Positions 30,936-38,326 of a stretch of DNA of 64,000 bases are shown one piece after another (the stretch's first letter is position 1; each line of letters begins with the position of its first letter). This DNA is from JAQAZP01 sp965531145. GTDB taxonomy: Bacteria > Acidobacteriota > JAQAZP01. The translations under genes were made by a program, and so were the position numbers. The stretch lies in assembly GCA_965531145.1 (NCBI GenBank), contig CBESOE010000001.1, positions 55,572-119,571 on the forward strand, given 5' to 3'. The notes beneath the pieces were generated by a model that saw nothing but the letters and a program-made list of their open reading frames with translations, did no database searches and had not been told where the DNA came from.

Positions 30936-31829
30936 ATGGAGATCAACTGCCCGGCCAAAATCAATCTGTTGCTCGAAGTTATCGGCAGACGTCCTGACGG
31001 ATACCACGACATCAGGACTGTATTTCAGACCCTGGAATTCGCCGACCGAATGAAACTGCGGGCACGCAGCGGCCCCGGGCTTCGCCTCACCGTGAAGGGC
31101 GAGGCGGCAGGGCTGGTGCCCACGGGTGAGGATAACCTCGTCCATCGTGCATACAGCGCCTTCCAGCAGGCCTTCGGCCCTGTTCCCGGGCTGCGGGTAA
31201 CCCTGGACAAGCGTATTCCGCCGGGAGCCGGTCTGGGCGGCGGGAGCAGCGACGCCGCGTCCATGCTTCTGGCCCTGCGGCAGATCTGCAACCGTCCCGG
31301 GAGTCGTACGGACCTGGAGCCGGTGGCCGCCGAACTGGGTTCAGACGTCACTTTTTTCCTCCACGGGGGCACGGCCCTGGGAACGGGCCGCGGCGAACGG
31401 GTGACGGTATTGCCGGAAGCTTCCAAACATATGGTGCTGCTCATTTTACCGGAAATGGTTCTGAGCAGCACCCATGTCTACCAGGCCGTCAGACCGATAT
31501 TGACAAGCGGAGCGAATCGTATTAGCATCCACCGTTATTTGGACGAGAAGGGCGAGGTTTGCCTGCACCGGGATTATCAGAGAAACGACCTGGAATCAGT
31601 CGTTTTCAGAATGGTTCCGGAATTGAGGCGCCTGAAGGACCTTCTCTATGAAGCCGGTGCCGGGTTCGCTTCCCTCAGCGGAAGCGGAGCCGGGCTGTAT
31701 GGCCTGTTCACCTCGAAGGCTCAGGCGGCCGAGGCTGCCGGCTGCTTCGAGGCCCGGGCGTGCAGGGCCGTGTTGACCCGTTTTCTCGGCCGCGAGGGCC
31801 ATGGAGCAGTGCAGGGAGGACCGGTCTGA
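30936..31829 (+). CDS. ispE: 4-diphosphocytidyl-2-C-methyl-D-erythritol kinase
   Basis: IspE phosphorylates CDP-methylerythritol in the MEP isoprenoid pathway. The 297-residue GHMP kinase starts NCPAKINLLLEVIGRRPDGYHDI, the family N-terminus with catalytic Lys/Asp positions, and has the ATP-binding PPGAGLGGGSSDAASML and LGSDVTFFLHGGTALGTGRGE. The late GHMP motif SLSGSGAGLYGLF is also present. It lies between the LolB-like gene and tRNA-Gln. Confidence 0.95.
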   Translation: MEINCPAKINLLLEVIGRRPDGYHDIRTVFQTLEFADRMKLRARSGPGLRLTVKGEAAGLVPTGEDNLVHRAYSAFQQAFGPVPGLRVTLDKRIPPGAGLGGGSSDAASMLLALRQICNRPGSRTDLEPVAAELGSDVTFFLHGGTALGTGRGERVTVLPEASKHMVLLILPEMVLSSTHVYQAVRPILTSGANRISIHRYLDEKGEVCLHRDYQRNDLESVVFRMVPELRRLKDLLYEAGAGFASLSGSGAGLYGLFTSKAQAAEAAGCFEARACRAVLTRFLGREGHGAVQGGPV

Positions 31830-31888
31830 ACCGGCGGAGTGAGCTGGTACGGGGAGAAAAAACGCCGCTTGAGGAGGGCGACCAGAGT

Positions 31889-31963
31889 TGGGGTGTCGTC
31901 AAGTGGTAAGACACGGGTCTTTGGAACCCGCATTCGGAGGTTCGAATCCTCCCACCCCAACCA
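31889..31963 (+). tRNA. tRNA-Gln (anticodon TTG)
   Basis: A 75-nt cloverleaf with encoded CCA. Acceptor TGGGGTG/CACCCCA. The anticodon stem CGGGT/ACCCG encloses CTTTGGA with TTG at 34-36. The T-arm has GGTTCGAATCC. The U1-A72 first pair is a known tRNA-Gln identity feature. Its place between ispE and prs repeats the gammaproteobacterial order. Confidence 0.96.
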
Positions 31964-32026
31964 TTACCGATGAACGCCCCTGGCGTTGTTTTTATGTACC
32001 CCACCACGACCGTAGCGGAGGATCAC

Positions 32027-32971
32027 GTGAAGTACTCGATGAAGATATTTTCCGGCACCGCTCACCCCGAGCTGACCGCTGAAATCTGCCGCTACCTCAA
32101 GGTCCGAAAGGGGAAAATTCTTCTCGACCGCTTCAGTGACGGCGAAATCCGCTGCCAGATCCTGGAGAATGTCCGGGGCCGTGATGTCTATATCGTCCAG
32201 CCCACCTGTGTCCCCACCAATGAGAGCATCATGGAGATGCTGATCATGCTCGACGCCTTTCGCCGGGCTTCGGTGCACACGGCCACGGCCGTGATACCCT
32301 ACTTCGGTTACGCCCGGCAGGACCGCAAGGATCGGCCCCGGGTGGCGATCACCGCCAAGCTGGTGGCCGACCTGCTGGAAAAAGCAGGTGCGGACCGGGT
32401 GCTGACCATGGATCTCCATGCGGCACAGATCCAGGGCTACTTCAACGTGCCGGTGGACAACCTGTATGCAACACCGGCGCTGATTCCGCACTTGAAGAAA
32501 AATCGGAAGATCAAGAATCCGGTGGTGGTGTCTCCGGATGCGGGCGGCGTTGAGCGGGCCAGGGCCTTTGCCAAAAAACTCGATAGTGCCCTGGCCATCG
32601 TTGACAAACGTCGCGATGCCCCGAATGTGGCCGAGGTGATGAATGTCATCGGCGACGTCACCGGCCGCGACGCCATCATCGTCGATGACATGGTGGACAC
32701 GGCCGGCACCCTGACCGAAACCGCCGATGCCCTTATCAGAAGGGGGGCGACTTCGGTTTCGGCCTGCTGTGTCCACCCGGTGCTGTCCGGGCCGGCCCTC
32801 GAGCGGCTGGAGAATTCATCGCTGAGCAACCTCATCGTTACCAATACCATTCCCCTCACTCCAGAGGCGGCGAAGATGGACAAGATCTCGGTTGTCTCCA
32901 TCGCCCACCTTCTGGGGGAGGCCATAAAACGGATCTGTGAGGACAGATCGGTAACCATACTGTTCAACTGA
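32027..32971 (+). CDS. prs: Ribose-phosphate pyrophosphokinase
   Basis: Prs makes PRPP from ribose-5-phosphate and ATP. The 314-residue product contains IFSGTAHPELTAEICRYL, FSDGEIRCQILENVRGRDVYIVQP, the Mg/PRPP sites VLTMDLHAAQIQGYF and AIIVDDMVDTAGTLTETA, and PYFGYARQDRK. GTG 32027 is chosen because GGAGG lies five bases upstream and gives the canonical length; the longer ORF begins next to the tRNA. It supplies PRPP used by Apt in this window. Confidence 0.96.
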   Translation: MKYSMKIFSGTAHPELTAEICRYLKVRKGKILLDRFSDGEIRCQILENVRGRDVYIVQPTCVPTNESIMEMLIMLDAFRRASVHTATAVIPYFGYARQDRKDRPRVAITAKLVADLLEKAGADRVLTMDLHAAQIQGYFNVPVDNLYATPALIPHLKKNRKIKNPVVVSPDAGGVERARAFAKKLDSALAIVDKRRDAPNVAEVMNVIGDVTGRDAIIVDDMVDTAGTLTETADALIRRGATSVSACCVHPVLSGPALERLENSSLSNLIVTNTIPLTPEAAKMDKISVVSIAHLLGEAIKRICEDRSVTILFN

Positions 32972-33008
32972 TCGCGGCCGTTACCGATCATACGGAAGGA
33001 AACGAGTT

Positions 33009-33689
33009 ATGAATGGACAGGCAATCGAGGTGAAAGCCAGGCAGGCATTCGGCAGCAACGCCAACCGTCGCCTGCGCAAGGAGGGACTGATCCCCGGAGT
33101 CGTGTACGGCATGGGGAAGGAGAGCATCGCCATCGTCGTGGACCCCCGTCGGATCAAGGAAATTCTCAGTCTGGACAGCGGTGGCAACACCATTTTCCGG
33201 CTGCAGATGAGCGAGGGGGAGCAGGTGTTCAAGCTGGACATGATGCTCCGCGACATCCAGGTGGACCCCGCCACCGACGCGCTGCTGCACGTTGATTTCA
33301 TGCGGCTGGACATGTCGGTGGCCATGGAGATCAAGGTGCCGGTGGAAGTGCTGGGCACGGCCAAGGGGGTCAAGGAGCAGGGCGGCCGCCTCGACTTCAT
33401 CCATCGCGAGTTGAACGTCGAGTGCCTGCCCGCGGACATTCCGGACAGCATCACTTATGATGTCACTGACATGGAGATCGGCGACTCGGTACGGGTCAAG
33501 GATCTGCGCGCCCAGGAGAAGATGACCATCCTCGACAAGGAGAGCATGGTTGTGCTGGTGCTCAACCAGCCGAAGATGGTTGTCGAGGAGGAGCCGGAAG
33601 AAGAGTTGGCCGAGGGCGAAGAGGCCGCTGCCGAGGGCGAGGGCGAGAAGACCGAGGCTCCTGCCGCGGAAACCGAGGAGAAGAAATAG
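33009..33689 (+). CDS. rplY: 50S ribosomal protein bL25 (CTC form)
   Basis: bL25 binds 5S rRNA. The 226-residue product is the long CTC type: an N-terminal 5S-binding domain (1 to about 95, including RKEGLIPGVVYG and LRDIQVDPATDALLHVDF) and a C-terminal beta domain with KVPVEVLGTAKGVKEQGG. The last 40 residues are almost all Glu and Ala (EEEPEEELAEGEEAAAEGEG), longer than usual. A good GGAAGGAAACGAG ribosome-binding site precedes the ATG. It lies between prs and pth, as in many bacteria. Confidence 0.94.
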   Translation: MNGQAIEVKARQAFGSNANRRLRKEGLIPGVVYGMGKESIAIVVDPRRIKEILSLDSGGNTIFRLQMSEGEQVFKLDMMLRDIQVDPATDALLHVDFMRLDMSVAMEIKVPVEVLGTAKGVKEQGGRLDFIHRELNVECLPADIPDSITYDVTDMEIGDSVRVKDLRAQEKMTILDKESMVVLVLNQPKMVVEEEPEEELAEGEEAAAEGEGEKTEAPAAETEEKK

Positions 33690-33716
33690 CATCCGGTGGT
33701 GCGGTTGGAGCGAGTC

Positions 33717-34352
33717 GTGGCCTGGTGGAATATCTTCAAGCGCCACCGCACACGTCAGCCGCAGCGGCCGTCGTGGCTGGTGGCCGGGTTGGGCAATCCC
33801 GGGCCGGAATACGAGGCGTCCAGGCACAACTTCGGGTTCCGGGCCGCTGACGCCCTGGTACGGAGCGGCGGCGGGGGCTGGACCAGACGGAGCGTGCCGC
33901 CAATGGATTCATCCCGGGTGCTGACCGGGGATGGCGTCTCCCTGGAGGTGATCCGGCCGCTGAGCTTCATGAACCGCAGCGGCGGTCCGGTGAGCGAGGC
34001 GCTCGGTTCATGCGGTTTGAACTGCGACCGCCTGATCGTGCTGGTGGATGACCTGGCGTTGCCCCTGGGCACCCTGAGAATCAGGCAGGGCGGCGGTGAT
34101 GGCGGCCACAACGGGCTGCGATCCATTGCCGAGGTGCTGGGTGACAGTTTGTTCATCCGGGTGCGCCTGGGTGTGGCGCCGGCGGGCGGTATGCCGCCGG
34201 CAGGGGAGTGGGTCGATTTTGTCCTCGGCTCCTTCGCCGATGGAGAAGAAGAAGACGTGCGGCGCGTGGCCGATAGAGCTGTCGAGGCGGTGGCCGCCAT
34301 CGTCAGTGAAGGTCCGCTGCCGGCGATGAGCCGGTTCAACCGGCGGAAATGA
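33717..34352 (+). CDS. pth: Peptidyl-tRNA hydrolase
   Basis: Pth recycles peptidyl-tRNAs released by stalled ribosomes. The product (211 residues from GTG 33717) has LVAGLGNPGPEYEASRHNFGF with the catalytic His, RPLSFMNRSGGPV, VDDLALPLGTLRIRQGGGDGGHNGLRSI, and the late Arg/Asn positions. About 20 basic residues (FKRHRTRQPQRPSW) precede the canonical start and are unusual. GTG 33717 has GGAG six bases upstream; GTG 33696 is possible. The following bases mark a very short ORF coupled to rpsF. Confidence 0.92.
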   Translation: MAWWNIFKRHRTRQPQRPSWLVAGLGNPGPEYEASRHNFGFRAADALVRSGGGGWTRRSVPPMDSSRVLTGDGVSLEVIRPLSFMNRSGGPVSEALGSCGLNCDRLIVLVDDLALPLGTLRIRQGGGDGGHNGLRSIAEVLGDSLFIRVRLGVAPAGGMPPAGEWVDFVLGSFADGEEEDVRRVADRAVEAVAAIVSEGPLPAMSRFNRRK

Positions 34353-34453
34353 ACGTGAGCGAGTTCACAATGGAACTCCTTGCTCCGGTGGAGATCCGGC
34401 GCATGGTGCGATCGGTGACCGACCGGGGCTTCAAGCCAAGAGGAGAGCGATGA
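34349..34453 (+). CDS. 34-codon ORF between pth and rpsF
   Basis: ATG at 34349 overlaps the pth stop (ATGA) and opens 34 codons, MNVSEFTMELLAPVEIRRMV and onwards, ending in TGA two bases... one base before the rpsF ATG. The AGGAGA ribosome-binding site of rpsF lies inside it. It is amphipathic and basic at the end. It may be a real small protein or a translational bridge coupling pth to rpsF. No homologue is recognised. Confidence 0.35.
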   Translation: MNVSEFTMELLAPVEIRRMVRSVTDRGFKPRGER

Positions 34454-34454
34454 C

Positions 34455-35126
34455 ATGAGTATGGGACGGTACGAAATCATCTATATTCTGGCGCCCAACA
34501 CGCCGGAAGACACGATGAACGAACTGGTGGAACGTTTCGAATCGGAGATCACCTCCGGCGGGGGCGTGCTGCTGCGGGTGGAAAAATGGGGCCGCAAAAA
34601 ACTGGCCTACGAGGTTCGTAAATTCCGGGAGGGCTTTTTTGTTCTCTTCGTCACGGACTGCGAGGGCGCCCTGGTGGACGAACTGGAACGCCGTTTCAGG
34701 ATGACCGATCCGGTGATCAAGTTCATGACCGTGCGTGTCGACGAGGAGTTGAAGCGGGCGGGCAAGATGCCCAAGGACGAAGAACTCGGCAAACCGGTGG
34801 AAACCGAGCGGATCGACCGCAGCCGGCGCAGCGGGCCCAAGCCCCCGGTGCGCACCGAGGCCCCGTCAGATACTCCCAGGCCGGGGACGGAGGCCAGGGG
34901 GGAGAGCAAAGCGGCCAGCGGGGAGAGCAAAGCCGCTGACGGGGAGACCACCGAGACGGTGGCCGAAACCCCGGCGGTGGATGCCGAGCCCGAGGTTGAA
35001 AAACCGGCGGTCGAGGAAAGTACAGTGGAGGAGCCTCAGGTGGAAGCCCCGGTGGAAGAGACCGCCGAGCCGGCTACCGAAGAGGATGGAGCCACGGAAG
35101 ACAGCGACTCCGCTGAAGACAAATAA
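34455..35126 (+). CDS. rpsF: 30S ribosomal protein bS6 with long acidic tail
   Basis: bS6 binds 16S rRNA together with bS18. Residues 1-95 are the standard ferredoxin-like S6 fold (MGRYEIIYILAPN, RVEKWGRKKLAYEVRKFREGFFVLF, FRMTDPVIKFMTVRVDEE). A tail of about 125 residues follows. It is first Arg/Pro-rich (DRSRRSGPKPPVRTE), then very acidic with repeated ESKAA and VEEP units. E. coli S6 ends in a short Glu tail, so this one is exceptionally long. AGGAGA lies eight bases upstream. The gene heads rpsF-rpsR-DUF2232-rplI. Confidence 0.94.
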   Translation: MSMGRYEIIYILAPNTPEDTMNELVERFESEITSGGGVLLRVEKWGRKKLAYEVRKFREGFFVLFVTDCEGALVDELERRFRMTDPVIKFMTVRVDEELKRAGKMPKDEELGKPVETERIDRSRRSGPKPPVRTEAPSDTPRPGTEARGESKAASGESKAADGETTETVAETPAVDAEPEVEKPAVEESTVEEPQVEAPVEETAEPATEEDGATEDSDSAEDK

Positions 35127-35165
35127 CGGGTCCGCCCCAAAAATACCGCCCGAGGAGTGATTACG

Positions 35166-35435
35166 ATGGCTGAAGCAAGATCATTCAGAGACCGCGGCAG
35201 GAAAAAGAAAAACAAGAAATTCATGTTCCGCCGGAAGAAGATCTGTAAATTCTGCGCGGACAAGATCGAGTATATCGACTACAAGGACACCCGACTGCTG
35301 CACGGGTTCATTCCGGAGCGGGGCAAGATCCTGCCCCGGCGTATTTCCGGCACCTGCGCCAAGCACCAGCGGCTGTTGACCCGGGCGATCAAACGGGCGC
35401 GGAACATCGCCCTGCTGCCCTTCACCGCCGATTGA
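35166..35435 (+). CDS. rpsR: 30S ribosomal protein bS18
   Basis: The 89-residue product contains KKICKFCADKIEYIDYKDTRLL, then FIPERGKILPRRISGTCAKHQRLLTRAIKRAR, the full S18 signature. The CKFC and TCAKH residues make this the zinc-binding (C+) form. The ATG at 35166 has GAGGAG nine bases upstream; a GTG at 35157 lies too close to it. Location between rpsF and the DUF2232 gene is conserved across bacteria. Confidence 0.96.
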   Translation: MAEARSFRDRGRKKKNKKFMFRRKKICKFCADKIEYIDYKDTRLLHGFIPERGKILPRRISGTCAKHQRLLTRAIKRARNIALLPFTAD

Positions 35436-35465
35436 TCTGAATCCGGACCAGCGGAAGGAACCGGC

Positions 35466-36470
35466 ATGGAACAGCATTCCGGCCGGCAGGGAACGATGTA
35501 CTGGAGGGTCGCCGCGGCCTCCATGGGAGCGGCGGCCCTTTTCCTCTTCCCCCCCTGCTGTTTCCCCCTCAATTTTCTCGCAGCCGTACCCTGCGCACAG
35601 GTGCGGGCCCGGCTCGGACCGTTTTATGGCTGGCTGGTGTCCGCCCTGGCGGGTCTGGCCGTGGCGTTGGCCACGGGGGCGCTCTACGGACCGGCGGCCG
35701 GCGCCGGGTTCGGTCTTTTCTTTTTCGCGGTGGTGGCTGCTCCGGCAGTGGTGATGACCGGCTGGGCCGGCCGCGGGGTGCGGACCGACCACGCGGTGTT
35801 GATCGGTTTTGTTTTTTGTCTGATAGCCCTGGCCGCCGGGTTCTTCCTCTTCACCGTGACCAGCGGCGTCACCCCGGCGGGGTTCGTCAATCAGATGAAT
35901 CAGGAGGGGATCGATTTCTGGCAGGATCTGTTTGACCGCTCGTTTAGCGAGCAGCAACAGGATGAGATGCAGCCGCTGTGGGAGAGCTTCGAGGACGGCC
36001 ACCGGCTGCTGGGGAGGTTTCTGTATGCCATTCTGGGTATCTGGTTCATGATCGGCCTCAGCGCTGTGTCGGCGATAATGGCCCACTCAAAAAGGTTCGG
36101 TGTCCCGGAACGATTCCCGACCCTCGACTACCTGCGGGTCAGGGTTCCCGATATGGCGGTCTACCCCTTCATTCTCTGCGGTCTGCTGACCCTGTTCCGC
36201 ATTGATGCTCTGAGGACATGGTGCTACAATATCCTTCTTATTCTTGGGTTTATGTATTTTCTGTGCGGTGTTTCCATTCTCGCCTGGTATATGGCCCGGC
36301 TGGGGGTGCCGCTGGTTTTCAAGATCCTGTTTTGCCTGCTGGTCCTGTCCTATCCCCCCTTCGCTTTGCTCGCGGCGGGGATCGGGCTTTTTGACCAGTG
36401 GTTCGATTTCAGAAAACTGCGTTCGGCGGGACCCACCGGCCCCCCTGACGCCCCCGCCGACAGCGGGTGA
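35466..36470 (+). CDS. DUF2232 (YybS-like) membrane protein
   Basis: The 334-residue protein has about eight membrane helices, with the central loop QMNQEGIDFWQDLFDRSFSEQQQDEMQPLW between helices 4 and 5 and a final LLAAGIGLFDQWFDFRKLR. Both the last motif and the position between rpsR and rplI mark the DUF2232/YybS family, whose function is unknown. Residues 20-70 are Ala/Gly-rich with several Cys in helix 1 (PPCCFP). GGAAGGA upstream supports the ATG. Confidence 0.8.
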   Translation: MEQHSGRQGTMYWRVAAASMGAAALFLFPPCCFPLNFLAAVPCAQVRARLGPFYGWLVSALAGLAVALATGALYGPAAGAGFGLFFFAVVAAPAVVMTGWAGRGVRTDHAVLIGFVFCLIALAAGFFLFTVTSGVTPAGFVNQMNQEGIDFWQDLFDRSFSEQQQDEMQPLWESFEDGHRLLGRFLYAILGIWFMIGLSAVSAIMAHSKRFGVPERFPTLDYLRVRVPDMAVYPFILCGLLTLFRIDALRTWCYNILLILGFMYFLCGVSILAWYMARLGVPLVFKILFCLLVLSYPPFALLAAGIGLFDQWFDFRKLRSAGPTGPPDAPADSG

Positions 36471-36527
36471 GATATGGACGTACGACGTACGGATCCTTCA
36501 TTGAGAAAGACTGTGTGAGGCATTGAA

Positions 36528-36974
36528 ATGATGAAAATCATCCTGCGAGAAGATGTGGTGTCCCTGGGCTCGAAGGGGACGGTGGTGCAAGTGGCCAACG
36601 GTTACGGACGGAACTATCTTATCCCCAGGGGATTCGCCTACCTGGCCACCCCGGGCAACCTCAATCGCTACGAGGAGGAGAAGAAATTCTTCGATGGCCG
36701 CAGCATCAAGGATAAGGAAGAGGCCCAGGGTCTGGCTTCCCGTTTGACCAACATCTCCTGCACCATCGCCAAAAAGGTTGGTGAAAACGAGGTGCTCTAC
36801 GGATCGGTGACCAATGCCGATATCGCCGCCGTGCTCAAGGACGAGGGCTTCAACGTGGACAAGCGGAAAATCGTTATCGAGGAGCCGCTGAAAAAACTGG
36901 GCGTCTACAACATCCCCATCAAACTGCACCTTGACGTCACCGCCGAGCTGAAGGTCTGGGTGGTCAAGGAGTAG
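36528..36974 (+). CDS. rplI: 50S ribosomal protein bL9
   Basis: bL9 is a two-domain 23S-binding protein. The 148-residue product has the N-terminal domain MKIILREDVVSLGSKGTVVQVANGYGRNYLIPRGFA, the connecting helix (about 45-75) and the C-terminal domain with YGSVTNADIAAVL and DVTAELKVWVVKE. Two in-frame ATGs (36528, 36531) are possible. It closes the rpsF-rpsR-DUF2232-rplI run and is followed after 25 bases by the glycan locus. Confidence 0.96.
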   Translation: MMKIILREDVVSLGSKGTVVQVANGYGRNYLIPRGFAYLATPGNLNRYEEEKKFFDGRSIKDKEEAQGLASRLTNISCTIAKKVGENEVLYGSVTNADIAAVLKDEGFNVDKRKIVIEEPLKKLGVYNIPIKLHLDVTAELKVWVVKE

Positions 36975-36999
36975 GGGAGCCCAGAGGAGAAACGCCACC

Positions 37000-38313
37000 A
37001 TGGGCGATCCCGGTGACGAACGGATTCCCGCTGATTTCACCCGGAATCCCGATACCGACCTCGACACCTGGTCGGAGATCTGGAGCAGTGGGCGGGAGCT
37101 TGAAGTTTCCTCCCACCGAGCGGTGATCGGTTCCTTCATCGTTCTGTTCAAGAAGCTGGTACGCAAAATGGTCAAGCCGGCCCTGGCCGACCTGTTCGAG
37201 TTGCAGAAGAGCTTCAACACCGTGCTGATCCACAATGTCAAGCGGGTGGAGAGCGAGGGGATCACCCGGTCCCAGCAAGGTGAGGAGCGTCTGCTGGATC
37301 AAACGGAAAAGATAAACGGCCGGGCGGACAGCCTCTATGTAGTGCTGGACAAGCGGCTGGAAACCCTGGACCGGCAGCTGGATGGATTTGCCGACGAGCA
37401 GACCCGGCAGACCCGGGCCCACCTCGAGGGCCTGACCGCCGAATACCGGCGCAGCGCCGCACAGGTGGACGACCTTTCCCGCCGGCTGGGTGAGCTGCGG
37501 CAACAGCAGTTCATGATCAACCGCAAACTGCAGCGTCTGTCCCACACCGACGGGGTGGGGGGCGCTACCGTGGCCCCGGGCTCCTCCGCGGCCGCTGACA
37601 GTGGCGGCGAAGAGCATCTGGACGATCACGCGTACTACCTCTTCGAAAACATTTTTCGTGGTTCGGAGGAAGTGATTCTCGAACGGCAAACGATCTACCT
37701 CCCCTATTATCGCGGTGCGGAAAACGTGCTGGATATCGGCTGCGGGCGCGGCGAGTTTCTTGAACTGCTCAAGCGGGAGGAGGTCCCGGCCTACGGCATC
37801 GACCTCAATGAGGACATGATCCAGGTCTGCCGGGAAAAGGGGTTCGACGTTCGTCAGGCCGATGCGCTGCAGCATCTGCAATCCCTGCCGCCGGAGAGCC
37901 TCGGGGGCGTGTTCATGGCCCAGTTCATCGAGCATCTGCCCGCCTCTGCCATCGTGGAGGCGGCTCGTCTGGCTTTTGACAAACTGCGGCCCGGCGGACA
38001 TCTGGTGATGGAAACCCAGAATCCGCTCTCCATGGTTGTTTCGGCGAGGAACTTCTACACCGACATGTCGCACATCAGGCCGGTGCACCCTGAAGCGGCC
38101 AAGTTCATGCTGCAGATGGTGGGTTTCCAGCAGGTGGGTTTGAAATTCCTTGCACCTTTCAGCCCGGACGAGCAGTTGAAACCGATCCTCGGCGATGACA
38201 TCGCCCCGCCGGTAACCGACCTGCACCTTTTTGAGAGGGTGGAAGGTAACTTCGAAAAGCTCAACGACCTGATGTTCGGCTACCAGGACTTTGCCGTCAT
38301 CGGCCAAAAATGA
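37000..38313 (+). CDS. SAM methyltransferase with N-terminal coiled coil (glycan-terminator-like)
   Basis: Residues 1-60 have no clear fold. Residues about 75-185 form long amphipathic helices with heptad pattern (LETLDRQLDGFADEQTRQTRAHLEGL), probably a coiled coil. Residues about 205-400 are a class I methyltransferase: DDHAYYLFENIFRGSEEVILERQ, motif I VLDIGCGRGEFLELL, GIDLNEDMI, and MAQFIEHLP. The combination resembles the methyltransferases that cap O-antigen chains (WbdD type), where a coiled coil sets chain length. Here the coil is N-terminal, an inversion of WbdD. The first gene of a glycan operon; the GT4 gene starts 13 bases later. Confidence 0.75.
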   Translation: MGDPGDERIPADFTRNPDTDLDTWSEIWSSGRELEVSSHRAVIGSFIVLFKKLVRKMVKPALADLFELQKSFNTVLIHNVKRVESEGITRSQQGEERLLDQTEKINGRADSLYVVLDKRLETLDRQLDGFADEQTRQTRAHLEGLTAEYRRSAAQVDDLSRRLGELRQQQFMINRKLQRLSHTDGVGGATVAPGSSAAADSGGEEHLDDHAYYLFENIFRGSEEVILERQTIYLPYYRGAENVLDIGCGRGEFLELLKREEVPAYGIDLNEDMIQVCREKGFDVRQADALQHLQSLPPESLGGVFMAQFIEHLPASAIVEAARLAFDKLRPGGHLVMETQNPLSMVVSARNFYTDMSHIRPVHPEAAKFMLQMVGFQQVGLKFLAPFSPDEQLKPILGDDIAPPVTDLHLFERVEGNFEKLNDLMFGYQDFAVIGQK

Positions 38314-38326
38314 GACGGCTGTCCAG

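Noticed and set aside
36478..36490. Repeated CGTACG motif between the DUF2232 gene and rplI
   Set aside because: Only two 6-base palindromes, with no partner elsewhere in the gap. Too short to call an operator.
36964..38307. A 447-codon open frame on the minus strand opposite the methyltransferase gene
   Set aside because: Antisense shadow; the plus strand encodes clear SAM motifs.
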